From Chlamydiota bacterium (GTDB lineage Bacteria > Chlamydiota > Chlamydiia > Chlamydiales > JABDDJ01): 45,779 nucleotides of DNA. Below the pieces are notes generated by a model that searched no databases, was not told the DNA's origin, and saw only the letters and a program-made list of their open reading frames with translations. Positions 36,004 to 45,119 of the stretch are shown piece after piece; the first letter of the stretch is position 1, and the number at the start of each line of letters is the position of its first letter. The DNA lies in contig JABDDJ010000016.1 in NCBI GenBank assembly GCA_013287645.1, positions 1 through 45,779 on the forward strand, read 5' to 3'. A program made the position numbers and the translations under genes.

Positions 36004-36075
36004 TATTTTAGCTCCGTACCAATTCGTGGATAATGTGGCGATGAACAACTTTACCATTTAAATTTTTTGAATAGA

Positions 36076-36138
36076 AGGTCAGGCTTCACAATTCACTTAA
36101 GAAATTTGGGTCAAAGAGTGAAGTATGAAGCCAGACCT
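36076..36138. repeat. Inverted repeat built from two copies of the island repeat
   Basis: Left arm aggtcaggcttcacaattca (36077 on) and right arm agtgaagtatgaagccagac (36117 on) are imperfect inverted copies of about 22 bases around a spacer of about 18 bases. The right arm plus its flank (36108-36138) matches the direct copy at 35028-35060. It lies directly after the RHS-linked immunity gene. Confidence 0.65.
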
Positions 36139-36146
36139 CGTTTCTT

Positions 36147-36605
36147 TTATCTAAATTCAACCGATTTAAATATGAAGGAAGTAATCTGATGATCTCTTAG
36201 ACCAACGATCACGTTTTCTCCTATCTTATAAAACTTTGAATCATGATTGTTTATATCAATCATTACAACATTGTCATTATAATAAAATTCCGGAACAAAT
36301 TTGAAACTTTCTATATGATCATCTTCAAATCCTTCCAGAATCGATAAAATGCCTTCAGGGCAATCTTGAGGAAAAGAAAGGTTTCTATCATGTTTCCAAA
36401 TATCTTTATTTGTATATGCGTCTAGTGAATAAAACTGTCTACTTTCCTCTTCAAAAACAATAGTTAATGTATCATATATTAACAAAAGTGAACTAGATTT
36501 TTTTAATCGCTTGGGCTTATAATTAAATGCATACTCATCCTGAATATAAAAAGCTACTCCATTTAATTCATGAATTCCTTTAACTGAATCAATTTTTAAA
36601 TGCAT
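36147..36605 (-). CDS. Probable cognate immunity protein of the RHS toxin
   Basis: Protein of 152 residues. It begins 12 bases after the stop of the RHS gene on the same strand, the usual place for the cognate immunity gene. It is soluble and without a signal peptide. Its C-terminal 95 residues (from NLSFPQDCPEGIL through DDHIESFKFVPEFYYND and INNHDSKFYKIG to KSVEFR) are almost identical to those of 34217-34681, while the N-terminal 45 are different. If it neutralises the toxin tip by binding in the cytosol, specificity may lie in the variable N-terminal part. Family unknown. Confidence 0.7.
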   Translation of the reverse strand: MHLKIDSVKGIHELNGVAFYIQDEYAFNYKPKRLKKSSSLLLIYDTLTIVFEEESRQFYSLDAYTNKDIWKHDRNLSFPQDCPEGILSILEGFEDDHIESFKFVPEFYYNDNVVMIDINNHDSKFYKIGENVIVGLRDHQITSFIFKSVEFR

Positions 36606-36617
36606 ACTACATCAACC

Positions 36618-39600
36618 TTAGTCGTAATGAAAATGAAGGATTGTGTTATCTTTTTCTCTATAGATAATATTAAGATTATATTCTTTATTTTTTCTAAACA
36701 TTTTTTCAACAATTTTTATTGCCCCTATCGCATTTCTAGGATCATTCATTTTAGATCCATTCTGAATTGCTTCTGCAAGAATATATCTTGGTACATATCT
36801 TTTTGGATCTGCCATATGTTCCATTGCTGTCTTTGTAAACTTTAATTCGTTAGCTAAAGTACTACCACTTTGGGCTATTTTTTGAGTACCCTGTATTGCA
36901 ACGGTGGATTCGATGAGGGCGGTGGCGATGGTTTCGGCTTTGGCGAGTTGGGGGCTGACGCTACGGATAATGGGGAGTGCGACTCGGCTGGTTTTTGCTA
37001 CACGGCTTGTGATGATCGCTCCTCGACAAGCTGTATATGCTGCTCTTATTGTAGCATATGCAGCTCGTGCAGCGAGGATTTCTTCCCCTACACCATAAAA
37101 AAGGCTTGCTCCAAAGTAAATTAATCCTTTTTCATCACCCCATCTTCGTGCTGGAGATTTGGCTGCTTTTTCTTCGCCTGATTCTGTGAGAGTACTAATA
37201 GGGTCAATGAAGCTTGACACAAATCCTACGGAAGCGTCAAAAGCCATAGTAGGGCTTTCTTTAACATACTCAAAGCCTTTTTCTCCATAATAAGCTGTTC
37301 TATCACATCCCCATTGGACTGAGCTGCTAATGGAATTCCATGCACTTCCCCAAAAGCCGGGCTCTTGTTCTTCTGCATTGCATCCATAAGCATCAAAGTA
37401 GACTAGAGGGCTGTGATATAAATAGGCATAGAGATTAGGCCCATCCACATCTTCTAGGGGATCTTGTGTGATCCAGCGCCCTAATGACGGCATGTAATAT
37501 CTTTGTCCAAAGTAGATAAATCCTGTTTCGGGATCGGTCCTTTTGGATGAGAAGCGCCAGGGTGAAATAGGCTGATCTGCAATTTCTTCTCCAAATGCAC
37601 TATACTGATAAGTTTGGAGGGTATTTCCTGATGAATCAAGTAAGGCGACGATATTGCCTGTACTGTCATGTGCGGGAAAATAGACTTTGTCTTCTATTTC
37701 TATAGCAATAGTGGCTGAAATATCTTCTGACTTGCCGATTCCAAGGATGCGGAGCTCTTTGCATTGTCCTTGGGAGGTGTACAAGCCAATTTCGGCATTG
37801 CCCTGATAGAGAAAATGGGTGATTTCTCCATTTGATTTTTTGGCAATACGTCGATTAAAGGGGTCATAGCTATATTCTACAGTATCTTGAGGAGTGATTA
37901 CTTTGACAAGTCTATCGAGGGCATCATAGTGAAGGGTAGTTTGTCCTGAGGGTGTTGTAAAGCTGATCAAATTGCCATTGGCATCATAAGTATACTGGCT
38001 ATCACCTTCTTGGAGTAGCTGGTGAAGGGCATTATAGGAGTGTGTAGTCCCATTCTTGGAGAGTCTGTTATGCAAGGAATCGCACTGATAGGCATATGAG
38101 AATTGTCCATTTTCTTGGATCAGCTGATCAAGATGGTTATAGGAATAATCTGCAGGGCAATCTCCTTGGGCCTGGATGAGGTTGCTGACCGCATCATAAG
38201 TGTATTGACCTTGATAGCCGGGGGCTTTGAGTGTTGTTAATCTTTGCAAGGCGTCGTATGTAAAAGTAGTAATGCCTGCAGGACTTGAAATTTCTTTGAG
38301 GCGGCCTGAGAGGTCATAAGAAGTGTAATTATGGCTATAATCCTTGCGTTGGATAGTACGTAGATAAGAGCTATCATATTCATAGCGGACGCTGTTTGCT
38401 TGAGGAAATTCTCTATGGATCGGTCGGCCTATGCGGTCATAGCTTGTTTTTATAGTTAAACCATTCGCTAAGGTTTCTTGTGTTAAGCGATTTTGGCTAT
38501 CATAGTGAAGATGGGTTTCTGAATTTATATCTTTGACTGCCAATAGGTTGTGATTTAGGTCGTAGGTATAGTTATAATCGATGGTATTGTCGCTGGAGTA
38601 GTAACGGGACAGCCTATTCCAGGCATCGTATTCAGAATAGAGGGTAATTCCATTGGGTTTGTGAATAGCTGTACGTAGGCCTTGGCTGTTATAGGTATAC
38701 CGTACGGTTTTTTGTTCGGCTGTTCCGGCTGCTTCTGTTTTTGAAAATAGGTGTCTCATGCTGTCATATTCGAGAAGTGTAGTGATTTCACTTTCGACAA
38801 TTCTGACAGGATTTCCAACCAGGTCGTAATAGGTCTTTTGGTGATGAAGTTCTTGTCCAAAGGGATCTAATTGAGAGACTTCTGTGATACGTCCAAGGGC
38901 ATCGAATATCTGGATGGTACGTCTACCTAGAGGATCAGTGATTTCGCAACTATGGAGACTATCGTTATATTGATAGTGAGTGGTCTGTTCAAGTGCATCT
39001 GTGGCTACTAATGGCCTTCCATGGAGGTCATAAATGGTTTTGGTTATAGAAACTCCATCATCAGTGAAAAGGCTGGTGCTATTGCGATGGCCATCGATGT
39101 CGTAGGTATGTGTGATTTTTCGAATGACTTTTCCGGTCTCATCTTCTTGTCTTTCTTCAATGATGCGGTCCAAAGCATCATATAGAGTAATATGGATACG
39201 AATGCCGCTACCGGTATGTTCTAGTTTTTTATAGATTCTGCCGAAGGCGTCATATTGAAATTCGGTAAGGGCATCCTCTTTGGAAACAGAGGTTAATCTG
39301 CCGGCATGGTCATAGCGATAGTGTGTGGTAATACCCATGGCATCCGTTTCGGAGAGTAGATGGAAGGCATTGTAGGTAGAGCTTGCATGGGCTAATAAAA
39401 TGCCATTAGAATAGGTATCTGTAGCAATGACGCGTCCTAAACAATCGTGTGTATACTTAGTTGTTAGGCCTGTGGGAGATATTTCCTTTTCTAACCATCC
39501 TTCTAGGGTATATTCTCGTTTTTCTATGGTTCCATCAGGGTAGATGGTTTCGATAATCTGACCCCGTGCGTTGTAGCTATAGTGCTTTACATTTCCAAGA

Positions 39601-41792
39601 GGATCTCGCTTGATAATAAGGTTTCCCATTACATCGTAAGCCATGCTTTCGATGGGTTGGACAATGTGTCCATTGGCATCTTCTACGGCTGGATGGATAA
39701 TCTCTGAGATGTTACCTAACGGATCGTAATTGAAACGAGTAACATTGCCGTACATATCTTCAGTGGCAATTTTCTGCCCCATGACATTGTACTGATGTCT
39801 AGTGGTCCATCTCTGGCCATTTAAATGAACTTGTTCTGTTTTAATGAGGCGGTTGCAAAAGTCATAAGTGAATTCTGTATAGTAATCAGGATTAGGGCCT
39901 TGTTCGTAGATTAGATTATTGTTTTCGTCATAGCGCCTTTCGGTGACTCTGCCTAAGAAGTCGGTTTCACTGGTCACATTGCCTTGGGAGTCGAACGATC
40001 GAAGAATTCCTCCTCTTTCTATTCCGGCGCCTGAATGTCTTTCGTGTAAGATAAATCCTTGTATTGAATAGCCGTAATCTTCGATGCTTAAAAGGTTTTC
40101 TTGGCCTGTTGATAGATCTACATAGGCTTTTGCAACGAGATGAGGTAATCCGAAGGGCTTTCCAACGTGGGGGAAAATTGTTTTGATATGTCTTTCGGTA
40201 ACAGCAGCTAAATTATTCTTTTCAAGAGATGAGCCATCATCCGTTGTCTCTTTTACTAGAATGTGGTTTACATCGTACTCATAAAAGGTGCGGAGGATGA
40301 TCTTTGCATTTTCATAAATAAGCTTTTTTTCTAATAGGTCCGTTCCTTTTTTATAAAAATAGTGAGTTTGTTTTCTTCCATCATCTTCCTGTAGAGGAAC
40401 ATGGAACTTGTCATTTGAATAAAGAAATGTTTTAGCATAATATTCACGGGCTGGATCTTCAACATTTCTTCCGGTCAAGTTTCCGTAGAGTCTATCTTCA
40501 GTGACATTGTGAGCATTATCGTAGGTATATGTGTGTGCTAGTAGACGTCTATTTTCACTATCGTAAAGAGCTCTTGTTTTAAGGTCGTTTTCATTTTCCC
40601 AAACGAGGCATTCTGTCGAACAAGGAGTATTCCCCCAATATTTGACGATATGGGTAAGCCTTTCCCAATTATCATGCACATAATCCGTCTTATTTCCTAA
40701 AGCATCGATAACGCCTGTAGTGCCACTACGCAAGCCTAATTTGTATTTAGGAGTGTTGAGATGATAATAGAAGCGGTGCGTGATGCCATAAGGTCCTTCC
40801 ACATAACGGATTCTACCGACTCTTGTATCTGCATTAGATAAACTAATTGTAGCGCCATTTACTTTGTTTTCGCCGGCATGGTAGTACTGAAAATGCACAT
40901 AGCGATTATCTGGCCTTATGATGCTCATCAGAGAATTAAAATATAAATTATAGGAGTATCTCTCTTTAGGTCCTGTAGGATGATCTACACTGACGAGGCG
41001 CCTACCCCACTGATCATGTGCGAATTCGTAAATAACTTTTTGGCCATTGCTTCCTTCAATAATTTCAGATGGTCTGTCTTTGTAACCCATATAGTCTTGC
41101 TTTATCTTCTTAGCATAAGCAAAACTTGCATGAGATATTTTCTCTTCATTGGGGCTTATGCAATGAATGGCGGTCATTTTGTCTTTGGCGTCATAAGAAT
41201 ACTGAAAACGATAGGCATTAGGAAGGAGAGCTTTATCTATTAGGAAGTGAAATTTAATAGGCTCTTTTTTGTAAAAGCGCTCTTCTCCTGAACCTGTTTT
41301 TACTCGATAGCGATTTTCACTAAAGTCGGCTTTGATGTTTGTAGGATGAGTTCTCGCGCTTAGCTCTCCTTGAAGATTGGTCAGTCCGGCATGCAGCATG
41401 CGGGAGCTTAGGGTAAATGACCTCTTCACATCATGGCTTAAAATTAGAGAGGACCACTGTCCTTCAGTTAGTGCTAAACAGAATTTCTCTGGATCATAAA
41501 CTAAGTGGCTTTTGTGACTTCTATCCCAATTCATACAAAAAAAGAAAGAGTAGGAAGGGTCTGTACAGCAGCATTCTGTATTGTCTGAATAGTAGCGGTC
41601 TATAATGATGGGTGTGGGTCCAGGAATGACCAGATCGATAGGATTATAGCTAATCTTTCCAGTAATGATATTAACATAATTGACAACCGTAATGGGTTCT
41701 TTGTTTGCTCCTGCTAAGCTGTTTTCACAACTGTCTGTATGAGCTGATAATAAAGAACTTAGGAATATTAAAATAAAAAAGTATTTATACAT
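36618..41792 (-). CDS. Sec-exported RHS/YD-repeat polymorphic toxin
   Basis: Protein of 1724 residues. A signal peptide (MYKYFFILIFLSSLLSAHTD) is followed by a DUF6531-like start (VNIITGKISYNPIDLVIPGP) and then dozens of YD repeats (YDxxGRL, YNxxG) that build the hollow RHS shell. The RHS-associated core ends with GFIYFGQRYYMPSLGRWITQ, DPLEDVDGPNLYAYLYHSPL and a final VYFDAYG near residue 1470. The next 254 residues are the variable tail. It has a spacer, two hydrophobic stretches (about 1545-1600), then a 75-residue tip with TKTAMEHMADPKRYV and NLNIIYREKDNTILHFHYD. The tip looks like small BECR/DUF4258-type RNase folds, at low confidence. A Sec signal instead of a PAAR or TcB/TcC context suggests surface display or release. 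No Shine-Dalgarno sequence is evident. Confidence 0.85.
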   Translation of the reverse strand: MYKYFFILIFLSSLLSAHTDSCENSLAGANKEPITVVNYVNIITGKISYNPIDLVIPGPTPIIIDRYYSDNTECCCTDPSYSFFFCMNWDRSHKSHLVYDPEKFCLALTEGQWSSLILSHDVKRSFTLSSRMLHAGLTNLQGELSARTHPTNIKADFSENRYRVKTGSGEERFYKKEPIKFHFLIDKALLPNAYRFQYSYDAKDKMTAIHCISPNEEKISHASFAYAKKIKQDYMGYKDRPSEIIEGSNGQKVIYEFAHDQWGRRLVSVDHPTGPKERYSYNLYFNSLMSIIRPDNRYVHFQYYHAGENKVNGATISLSNADTRVGRIRYVEGPYGITHRFYYHLNTPKYKLGLRSGTTGVIDALGNKTDYVHDNWERLTHIVKYWGNTPCSTECLVWENENDLKTRALYDSENRRLLAHTYTYDNAHNVTEDRLYGNLTGRNVEDPAREYYAKTFLYSNDKFHVPLQEDDGRKQTHYFYKKGTDLLEKKLIYENAKIILRTFYEYDVNHILVKETTDDGSSLEKNNLAAVTERHIKTIFPHVGKPFGLPHLVAKAYVDLSTGQENLLSIEDYGYSIQGFILHERHSGAGIERGGILRSFDSQGNVTSETDFLGRVTERRYDENNNLIYEQGPNPDYYTEFTYDFCNRLIKTEQVHLNGQRWTTRHQYNVMGQKIATEDMYGNVTRFNYDPLGNISEIIHPAVEDANGHIVQPIESMAYDVMGNLIIKRDPLGNVKHYSYNARGQIIETIYPDGTIEKREYTLEGWLEKEISPTGLTTKYTHDCLGRVIATDTYSNGILLAHASSTYNAFHLLSETDAMGITTHYRYDHAGRLTSVSKEDALTEFQYDAFGRIYKKLEHTGSGIRIHITLYDALDRIIEERQEDETGKVIRKITHTYDIDGHRNSTSLFTDDGVSITKTIYDLHGRPLVATDALEQTTHYQYNDSLHSCEITDPLGRRTIQIFDALGRITEVSQLDPFGQELHHQKTYYDLVGNPVRIVESEITTLLEYDSMRHLFSKTEAAGTAEQKTVRYTYNSQGLRTAIHKPNGITLYSEYDAWNRLSRYYSSDNTIDYNYTYDLNHNLLAVKDINSETHLHYDSQNRLTQETLANGLTIKTSYDRIGRPIHREFPQANSVRYEYDSSYLRTIQRKDYSHNYTSYDLSGRLKEISSPAGITTFTYDALQRLTTLKAPGYQGQYTYDAVSNLIQAQGDCPADYSYNHLDQLIQENGQFSYAYQCDSLHNRLSKNGTTHSYNALHQLLQEGDSQYTYDANGNLISFTTPSGQTTLHYDALDRLVKVITPQDTVEYSYDPFNRRIAKKSNGEITHFLYQGNAEIGLYTSQGQCKELRILGIGKSEDISATIAIEIEDKVYFPAHDSTGNIVALLDSSGNTLQTYQYSAFGEEIADQPISPWRFSSKRTDPETGFIYFGQRYYMPSLGRWITQDPLEDVDGPNLYAYLYHSPLVYFDAYGCNAEEQEPGFWGSAWNSISSSVQWGCDRTAYYGEKGFEYVKESPTMAFDASVGFVSSFIDPISTLTESGEEKAAKSPARRWGDEKGLIYFGASLFYGVGEEILAARAAYATIRAAYTACRGAIITSRVAKTSRVALPIIRSVSPQLAKAETIATALIESTVAIQGTQKIAQSGSTLANELKFTKTAMEHMADPKRYVPRYILAEAIQNGSKMNDPRNAIGAIKIVEKMFRKNKEYNLNIIYREKDNTILHFHYD

Positions 41793-41954
41793 AGATGTAG
41801 GTGCGTTTTTTTTAATGGTTCATCAATTTTAAAGGTTTGCTTGAAATTTGAAAAGATAATTTAGAATGTATCAGATTTTTTCGCGCTAAAGCTCTTCTGG
41901 CGATAAAAGTTCTCCCTATGTATAGTAGACCAAAGCCTAACCCAAGGAGACATC

Positions 41955-42452
41955 ATGGCTCATAAAGTAAAACCTATCCCAGAAGGATATCATACTCTCA
42001 CACCATTTCTATCCACAACTAACGCAGCTAAAGCCATTGAATTTTACAAAAATGCTTTTGGCGCACATGAGATTGAAAAGCATGCTGGTCCTGACGGAAA
42101 AATTATGCATGCTGTTCTCAAGATTGGAAATTCCCTCATCATGTTAGCAGACGAGTTTCCAGAACACAGCTGTGGTGCATCCACTCCAAAATCACTCAAA
42201 GGCACAACAGTTATGTTCCATCTTTATGTAGAAGATGTTGATCATGCCTTTGAAAAAGCTAAGAAAGCCGGCGCAGAAGTCACAATGCCTGTTGCAGATA
42301 TGTTCTGGGGAGATCGCTACGGCCAACTCAGAGATCCGTTTGGACACCTCTGGTCAATAGCTACTCATATCGCAGACTACACTCCCGAAGAAATGGAGAA
42401 AGGCTGTCAAGATTTTATGGACAAAGACAAATCCTCTAAGTGCTGTCATTAA
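41955..42452 (+). CDS. VOC/PhnB-like glyoxalase-fold protein
   Basis: Protein of 165 residues of the vicinal-oxygen-chelate fold. Two beta-alpha-beta-beta-beta modules are visible: YHTLTPFLSTTNAAKAIEFY (first) and TTVMFHLYVEDVDHAFEKAK (second), ending WGDRYGQLRDPFGHLWSIAT, the typical PhnB/VOC signature. The tail ends in KCCH. The group includes dioxygenases, glyoxalases and antibiotic-binding proteins, so the substrate is not known; it is cytosolic. AGGAG five bases before the ATG supports the start. It is a single gene with a hairpin at its end. Confidence 0.87.
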   Translation: MAHKVKPIPEGYHTLTPFLSTTNAAKAIEFYKNAFGAHEIEKHAGPDGKIMHAVLKIGNSLIMLADEFPEHSCGASTPKSLKGTTVMFHLYVEDVDHAFEKAKKAGAEVTMPVADMFWGDRYGQLRDPFGHLWSIATHIADYTPEEMEKGCQDFMDKDKSSKCCH

Positions 42453-42456
42453 TCAT

Positions 42457-42478
42457 TTGCGAGGTGAAAGCCTCGCAA
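42457..42478. terminator. Bidirectional terminator hairpin
   Basis: An 8-base-pair stem (ttgcgagg / cctcgcaa) with a 6-base loop, 4 bases after the VOC stop and 3 bases beyond the end of the convergent protease gene. T-rich on the plus-strand side (ttctta) only. Confidence 0.7.
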
Positions 42479-42481
42479 TTC

Positions 42482-43111
42482 TTAGATATAAGCGATCCCT
42501 AAGATTCCTAATGCACAAATGCTAATCACGACTATAGAAGAAACAATCAGATGACTAGTGCCTTGACTTGCGATTTGTCCAAAATCTCCTCTGTCTTCTC
42601 TTATTGCAGAAAAAGCAGCATAAGTTAGTTCGCCTGCCATCCATGATACTGCGCCACCAACTAACAGTAAATAGACAGGCCATCCAATGTAACTTTTAAA
42701 AGCTGCTGAAGCTACACATATACAACTAGAAAATAGAAGATTAGCAGCAGGACCTGCGACATTTATAAACGTATTTTTTATTCCGTATTCATACCCGGCA
42801 GAACAATTGCCCATGCCTTGATTAGTAAAGATATTTATATATTCAGAACTACCTAAATCTAAATTGAGTATTTTTTTTGCAAGAACATGTCCCATTTCAT
42901 GAATGAACACATGTAGATAGGCAAAAGTTAAAATTTTTAAAGTTCGACTTTTGAGCAAGTTTTCACATACATAACCTACTGCTTTTACTGGAAAACAACT
43001 TCGAGAAGTATAGAAATCATATTGATTATAGAACTTTTCTTCAAAATTAACATCTAATCCCAAACCACGATAATTTCCTTCTATCCCAAACAATAGAGAT
43101 GCAAAAAACAT
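42482..43111 (-). CDS. HExxH membrane metalloprotease-like protein (M50-like), copy 1
   Basis: Protein of 209 residues. FIHEMGHVLAKK contains the zinc-binding HExxH (71-75). VAGPAANLLFSS (118-129) and the later acidic motif EDRGDF (172-177), with several hydrophobic segments (near 57-72, 118-136, 145-160 and 187-207), resemble site-2-protease-like (M50) membrane peptidases. Intramembrane cleavage of a partner is inferred; the partner is unknown. The protein lacks a signal peptide and begins MFFASLLFGIEGNYRGLG. It is nearly identical to the protein at 45120-45752, and the two share at least 27 bases of identical upstream sequence. The start is followed upstream by an AT-rich region with no strong Shine-Dalgarno sequence. 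Confidence 0.7.
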   Translation of the reverse strand: MFFASLLFGIEGNYRGLGLDVNFEEKFYNQYDFYTSRSCFPVKAVGYVCENLLKSRTLKILTFAYLHVFIHEMGHVLAKKILNLDLGSSEYINIFTNQGMGNCSAGYEYGIKNTFINVAGPAANLLFSSCICVASAAFKSYIGWPVYLLLVGGAVSWMAGELTYAAFSAIREDRGDFGQIASQGTSHLIVSSIVVISICALGILGIAYI

Positions 43112-43214
43112 ATATTACCATTAATTATTTAATTAATAAAAAATGATAACAAATATATTTAAAGATTTTATTAAGAAACGTGAGTTAATAATAATTATTT
43201 ATTTAAATTTATTC

Positions 43215-43271
43215 CCTCTGTGTTTTCTCTGAGATATACGGGAAATAAAATAACCACAAAACCCACAGAGG
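43215..43271. repeat. Short inverted repeat related to the GCRRAG elements
   Basis: CCTCTGTG (43215-43222) and CACAGAGG (43264-43271) form an 8-base-pair stem around a 41-base spacer, with further partial pairing to the gttttctctg and ccacaaaac flanks. The words resemble the (C)TCTGTG/CACAGAG type seen in degenerate copies of the 12731 and 18182 elements. Between the protease copy and the broken AlbA_2 gene there is otherwise nothing recognisable. Confidence 0.4.
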
Positions 43272-43315
43272 TTATTGACATTTGTTTTAAGTTAGTAACT
43301 TGCAACTTACATTAC

Positions 43316-45119
43316 TTAATTTTTAGTATAAGCTTGATCGGCTCTGTTTGGTTTTTCGGGGTAACGCAAGCGAAGAAAGCCGTGCTCTACCATGGGAGTT
43401 AGAAAGCGAGAACGTAATCCATCATCATTACGACCTAATAATTCGCCTAGTTGTCTTCTTGTTAACCAATGTTTTTGACAGAGATTTAATAGAACAGATT
43501 CCATTTCTTTGTGTGTTAAACGTTTATTTTGCCTAGTAGATTCCGCGATTTTAATTAACTCATTCCATTCAATATCAGGTATTTCATTCTTATAAATATC
43601 CTTATGTACGGAGTCAATCTCCTTATGTACGGAGTCAATCTCCTTATGTACGGAGTCAATCTCCTTATGTACGGAGTCAATCTCCTTATGTACGGAGTCA
43701 AATTCAGCGTGAAGACGATAACGCGTCCAGCGTCCTTGTCCATCTTGAGTTAAAACTCCAATACTAACAAGTTTTTGAAGGAGTTTGGTCATATCCGTCG
43801 CGAGTTCGGAAGTAATTTGTCGCATTCGTGCATTGTCTACCCAGCCTTCTAAATCGGCCGTTACTAAAGCTTGCACTTCAAGGGGTGTAAATTTTTGAAA
43901 CTTAGTTCCAAATCTCCCTTTCAGTCTCAAAAGTGACTCGTTTGGAATTAGACTTATCATGGGCAATATCCATAGTACGCGATCCGGCTGCATACGCTCT
44001 CTAAACATTGGAGAACGCCAGTGCTGTGAATTCCAACCCTGTCGAATTTTATCAATGCCCGAGCCTGCTTTCTCGGCTGCACCCACCATAGTAAACATTG
44101 TTTGAAGAGATTTATTGCGGCATTCACTCACATTCCCAAGTAATAACTGATCAAATGAGATTAGTAATGTGCCAGGGTTGGAGAACTCAAAACGATCTTT
44201 GAATTTTTCAATTATAACTCCTCCTTGTCCAAGATAATCGGCATGAATTAGAGCATTTACTAATGCTTCACGAATGGCTTCATGAACTACCGTTTCTCCT
44301 TTGCGGAATAGATCCGTGTTTAATTGAAAGGGAAGTTTTAGATCTGCCGAGAGTTTTTGGACTACTCGAACATAAAATTGAAATAAGTTCCCTGACCAGG
44401 TACCATCTAAGGTCAGACGATCAGTCCAACGTATTTCGGGGTCATCAGAGAATTTTTCTCGGTAATCCACAGAATACCGAGGAACTGTTTCACGAAGAGT
44501 TTCCTCTCGTCCAAACATTAAAACTCCGGCCACTGTTAGCCCCTTCCGGCCAGTTTCTCTGCATGACCTCCAACCCCAATTTTGGAAAGAAGTCCCCTGT
44601 CATCCTCACTTAACCAGGGATGAGTTGGTTTATGTGAAGCAAGTCGTTGGCGGTATTGTTGAAGGCTTTGAAGATCTAGATCGTCAATCATATAATGCTC
44701 TAAAATCCTGCTGTCTGCATGTTCTTCGGATCTATCAGTTAGCATGCGGCTTACCTCCTGCTCGGTGCAGTGGTAGTCTCCTTCATAGTTACGCCTGTAA
44801 GTCCCTGAAAGAGGATTTTGTCCAATGGACACCGGACGTTGATGGCGGGATGCTCGAGGTATATGTATTGTAATCACTTTTCCATTTGGATGATCGACTT
44901 CCTGCACATCGCTATTTCCAAGAAGGTTGATGCTGACCTTGGATCTATTGTTTATCACATCCCAAAAACTTTTCTTTAACTTGTTCGTTTCTGTAAGACC
45001 ACAGACGATGCCGTTATTTTCGACACCAATTGTGTTGTTGCCAATTCCTTGAAAACCTTCTACGGCCAAAGAAGCTTTAGAAGTACTAAGATTGATCGCC
45101 TTAGGCCAAGAAAGCCGGC
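43316..45119 (-). pseudogene. Frameshifted, 5'-truncated AlbA_2/ATP-binding (schlafen-like) regulator
   Basis: Two reading frames together give one protein. The first, up to 44536, reads IGVENNGIVCGLTE, then HIPRASRHQRPVSIGQNPLS and GTYRRNYEGDYHCTEQEV (AlbA_2 domain). The second, from 44533 down, reads GVLMFGREETLRETVPRYSV, then HEAIREALVNALIHADY and FSNPGTL (GHKL-like ATP-binding part). They join as ...KIG/WRSCRETGRKGLTVAGVLMFG if one base is added to the CCCC run at 44574-44577. The 5' end is cut at 45120 by the second protease copy, and the start of the AlbA_2 domain looks degraded. The C-terminal part also has a five-fold 7-residue repeat. Intact relatives are putative DNA-binding ATP-dependent regulators or helicase-like proteins. 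Confidence 0.78.
43601..43701. repeat. Five tandem copies of a 21-bp repeat (DSVHKEI)
   Basis: Unit cttatgtacggagtcaatctc repeats at 43601, 43622, 43643, 43664 and 43685 (last copy partial). Because 21 is a multiple of three, each copy adds seven residues, DSVHKEI, to the encoded protein without a frameshift. Copies are almost identical, which suggests recent slippage. Confidence 0.85.

Noticed and set aside
36600..37124. Plus-strand Cys/Phe-rich frames opposite the RHS tail
   Set aside because: Composition is typical of antisense reading and no start signal is seen.
43599..43701. CRISPR-like array (five 21-base repeats)
   Set aside because: The units are contiguous with no unique spacers and are an in-frame coding repeat.
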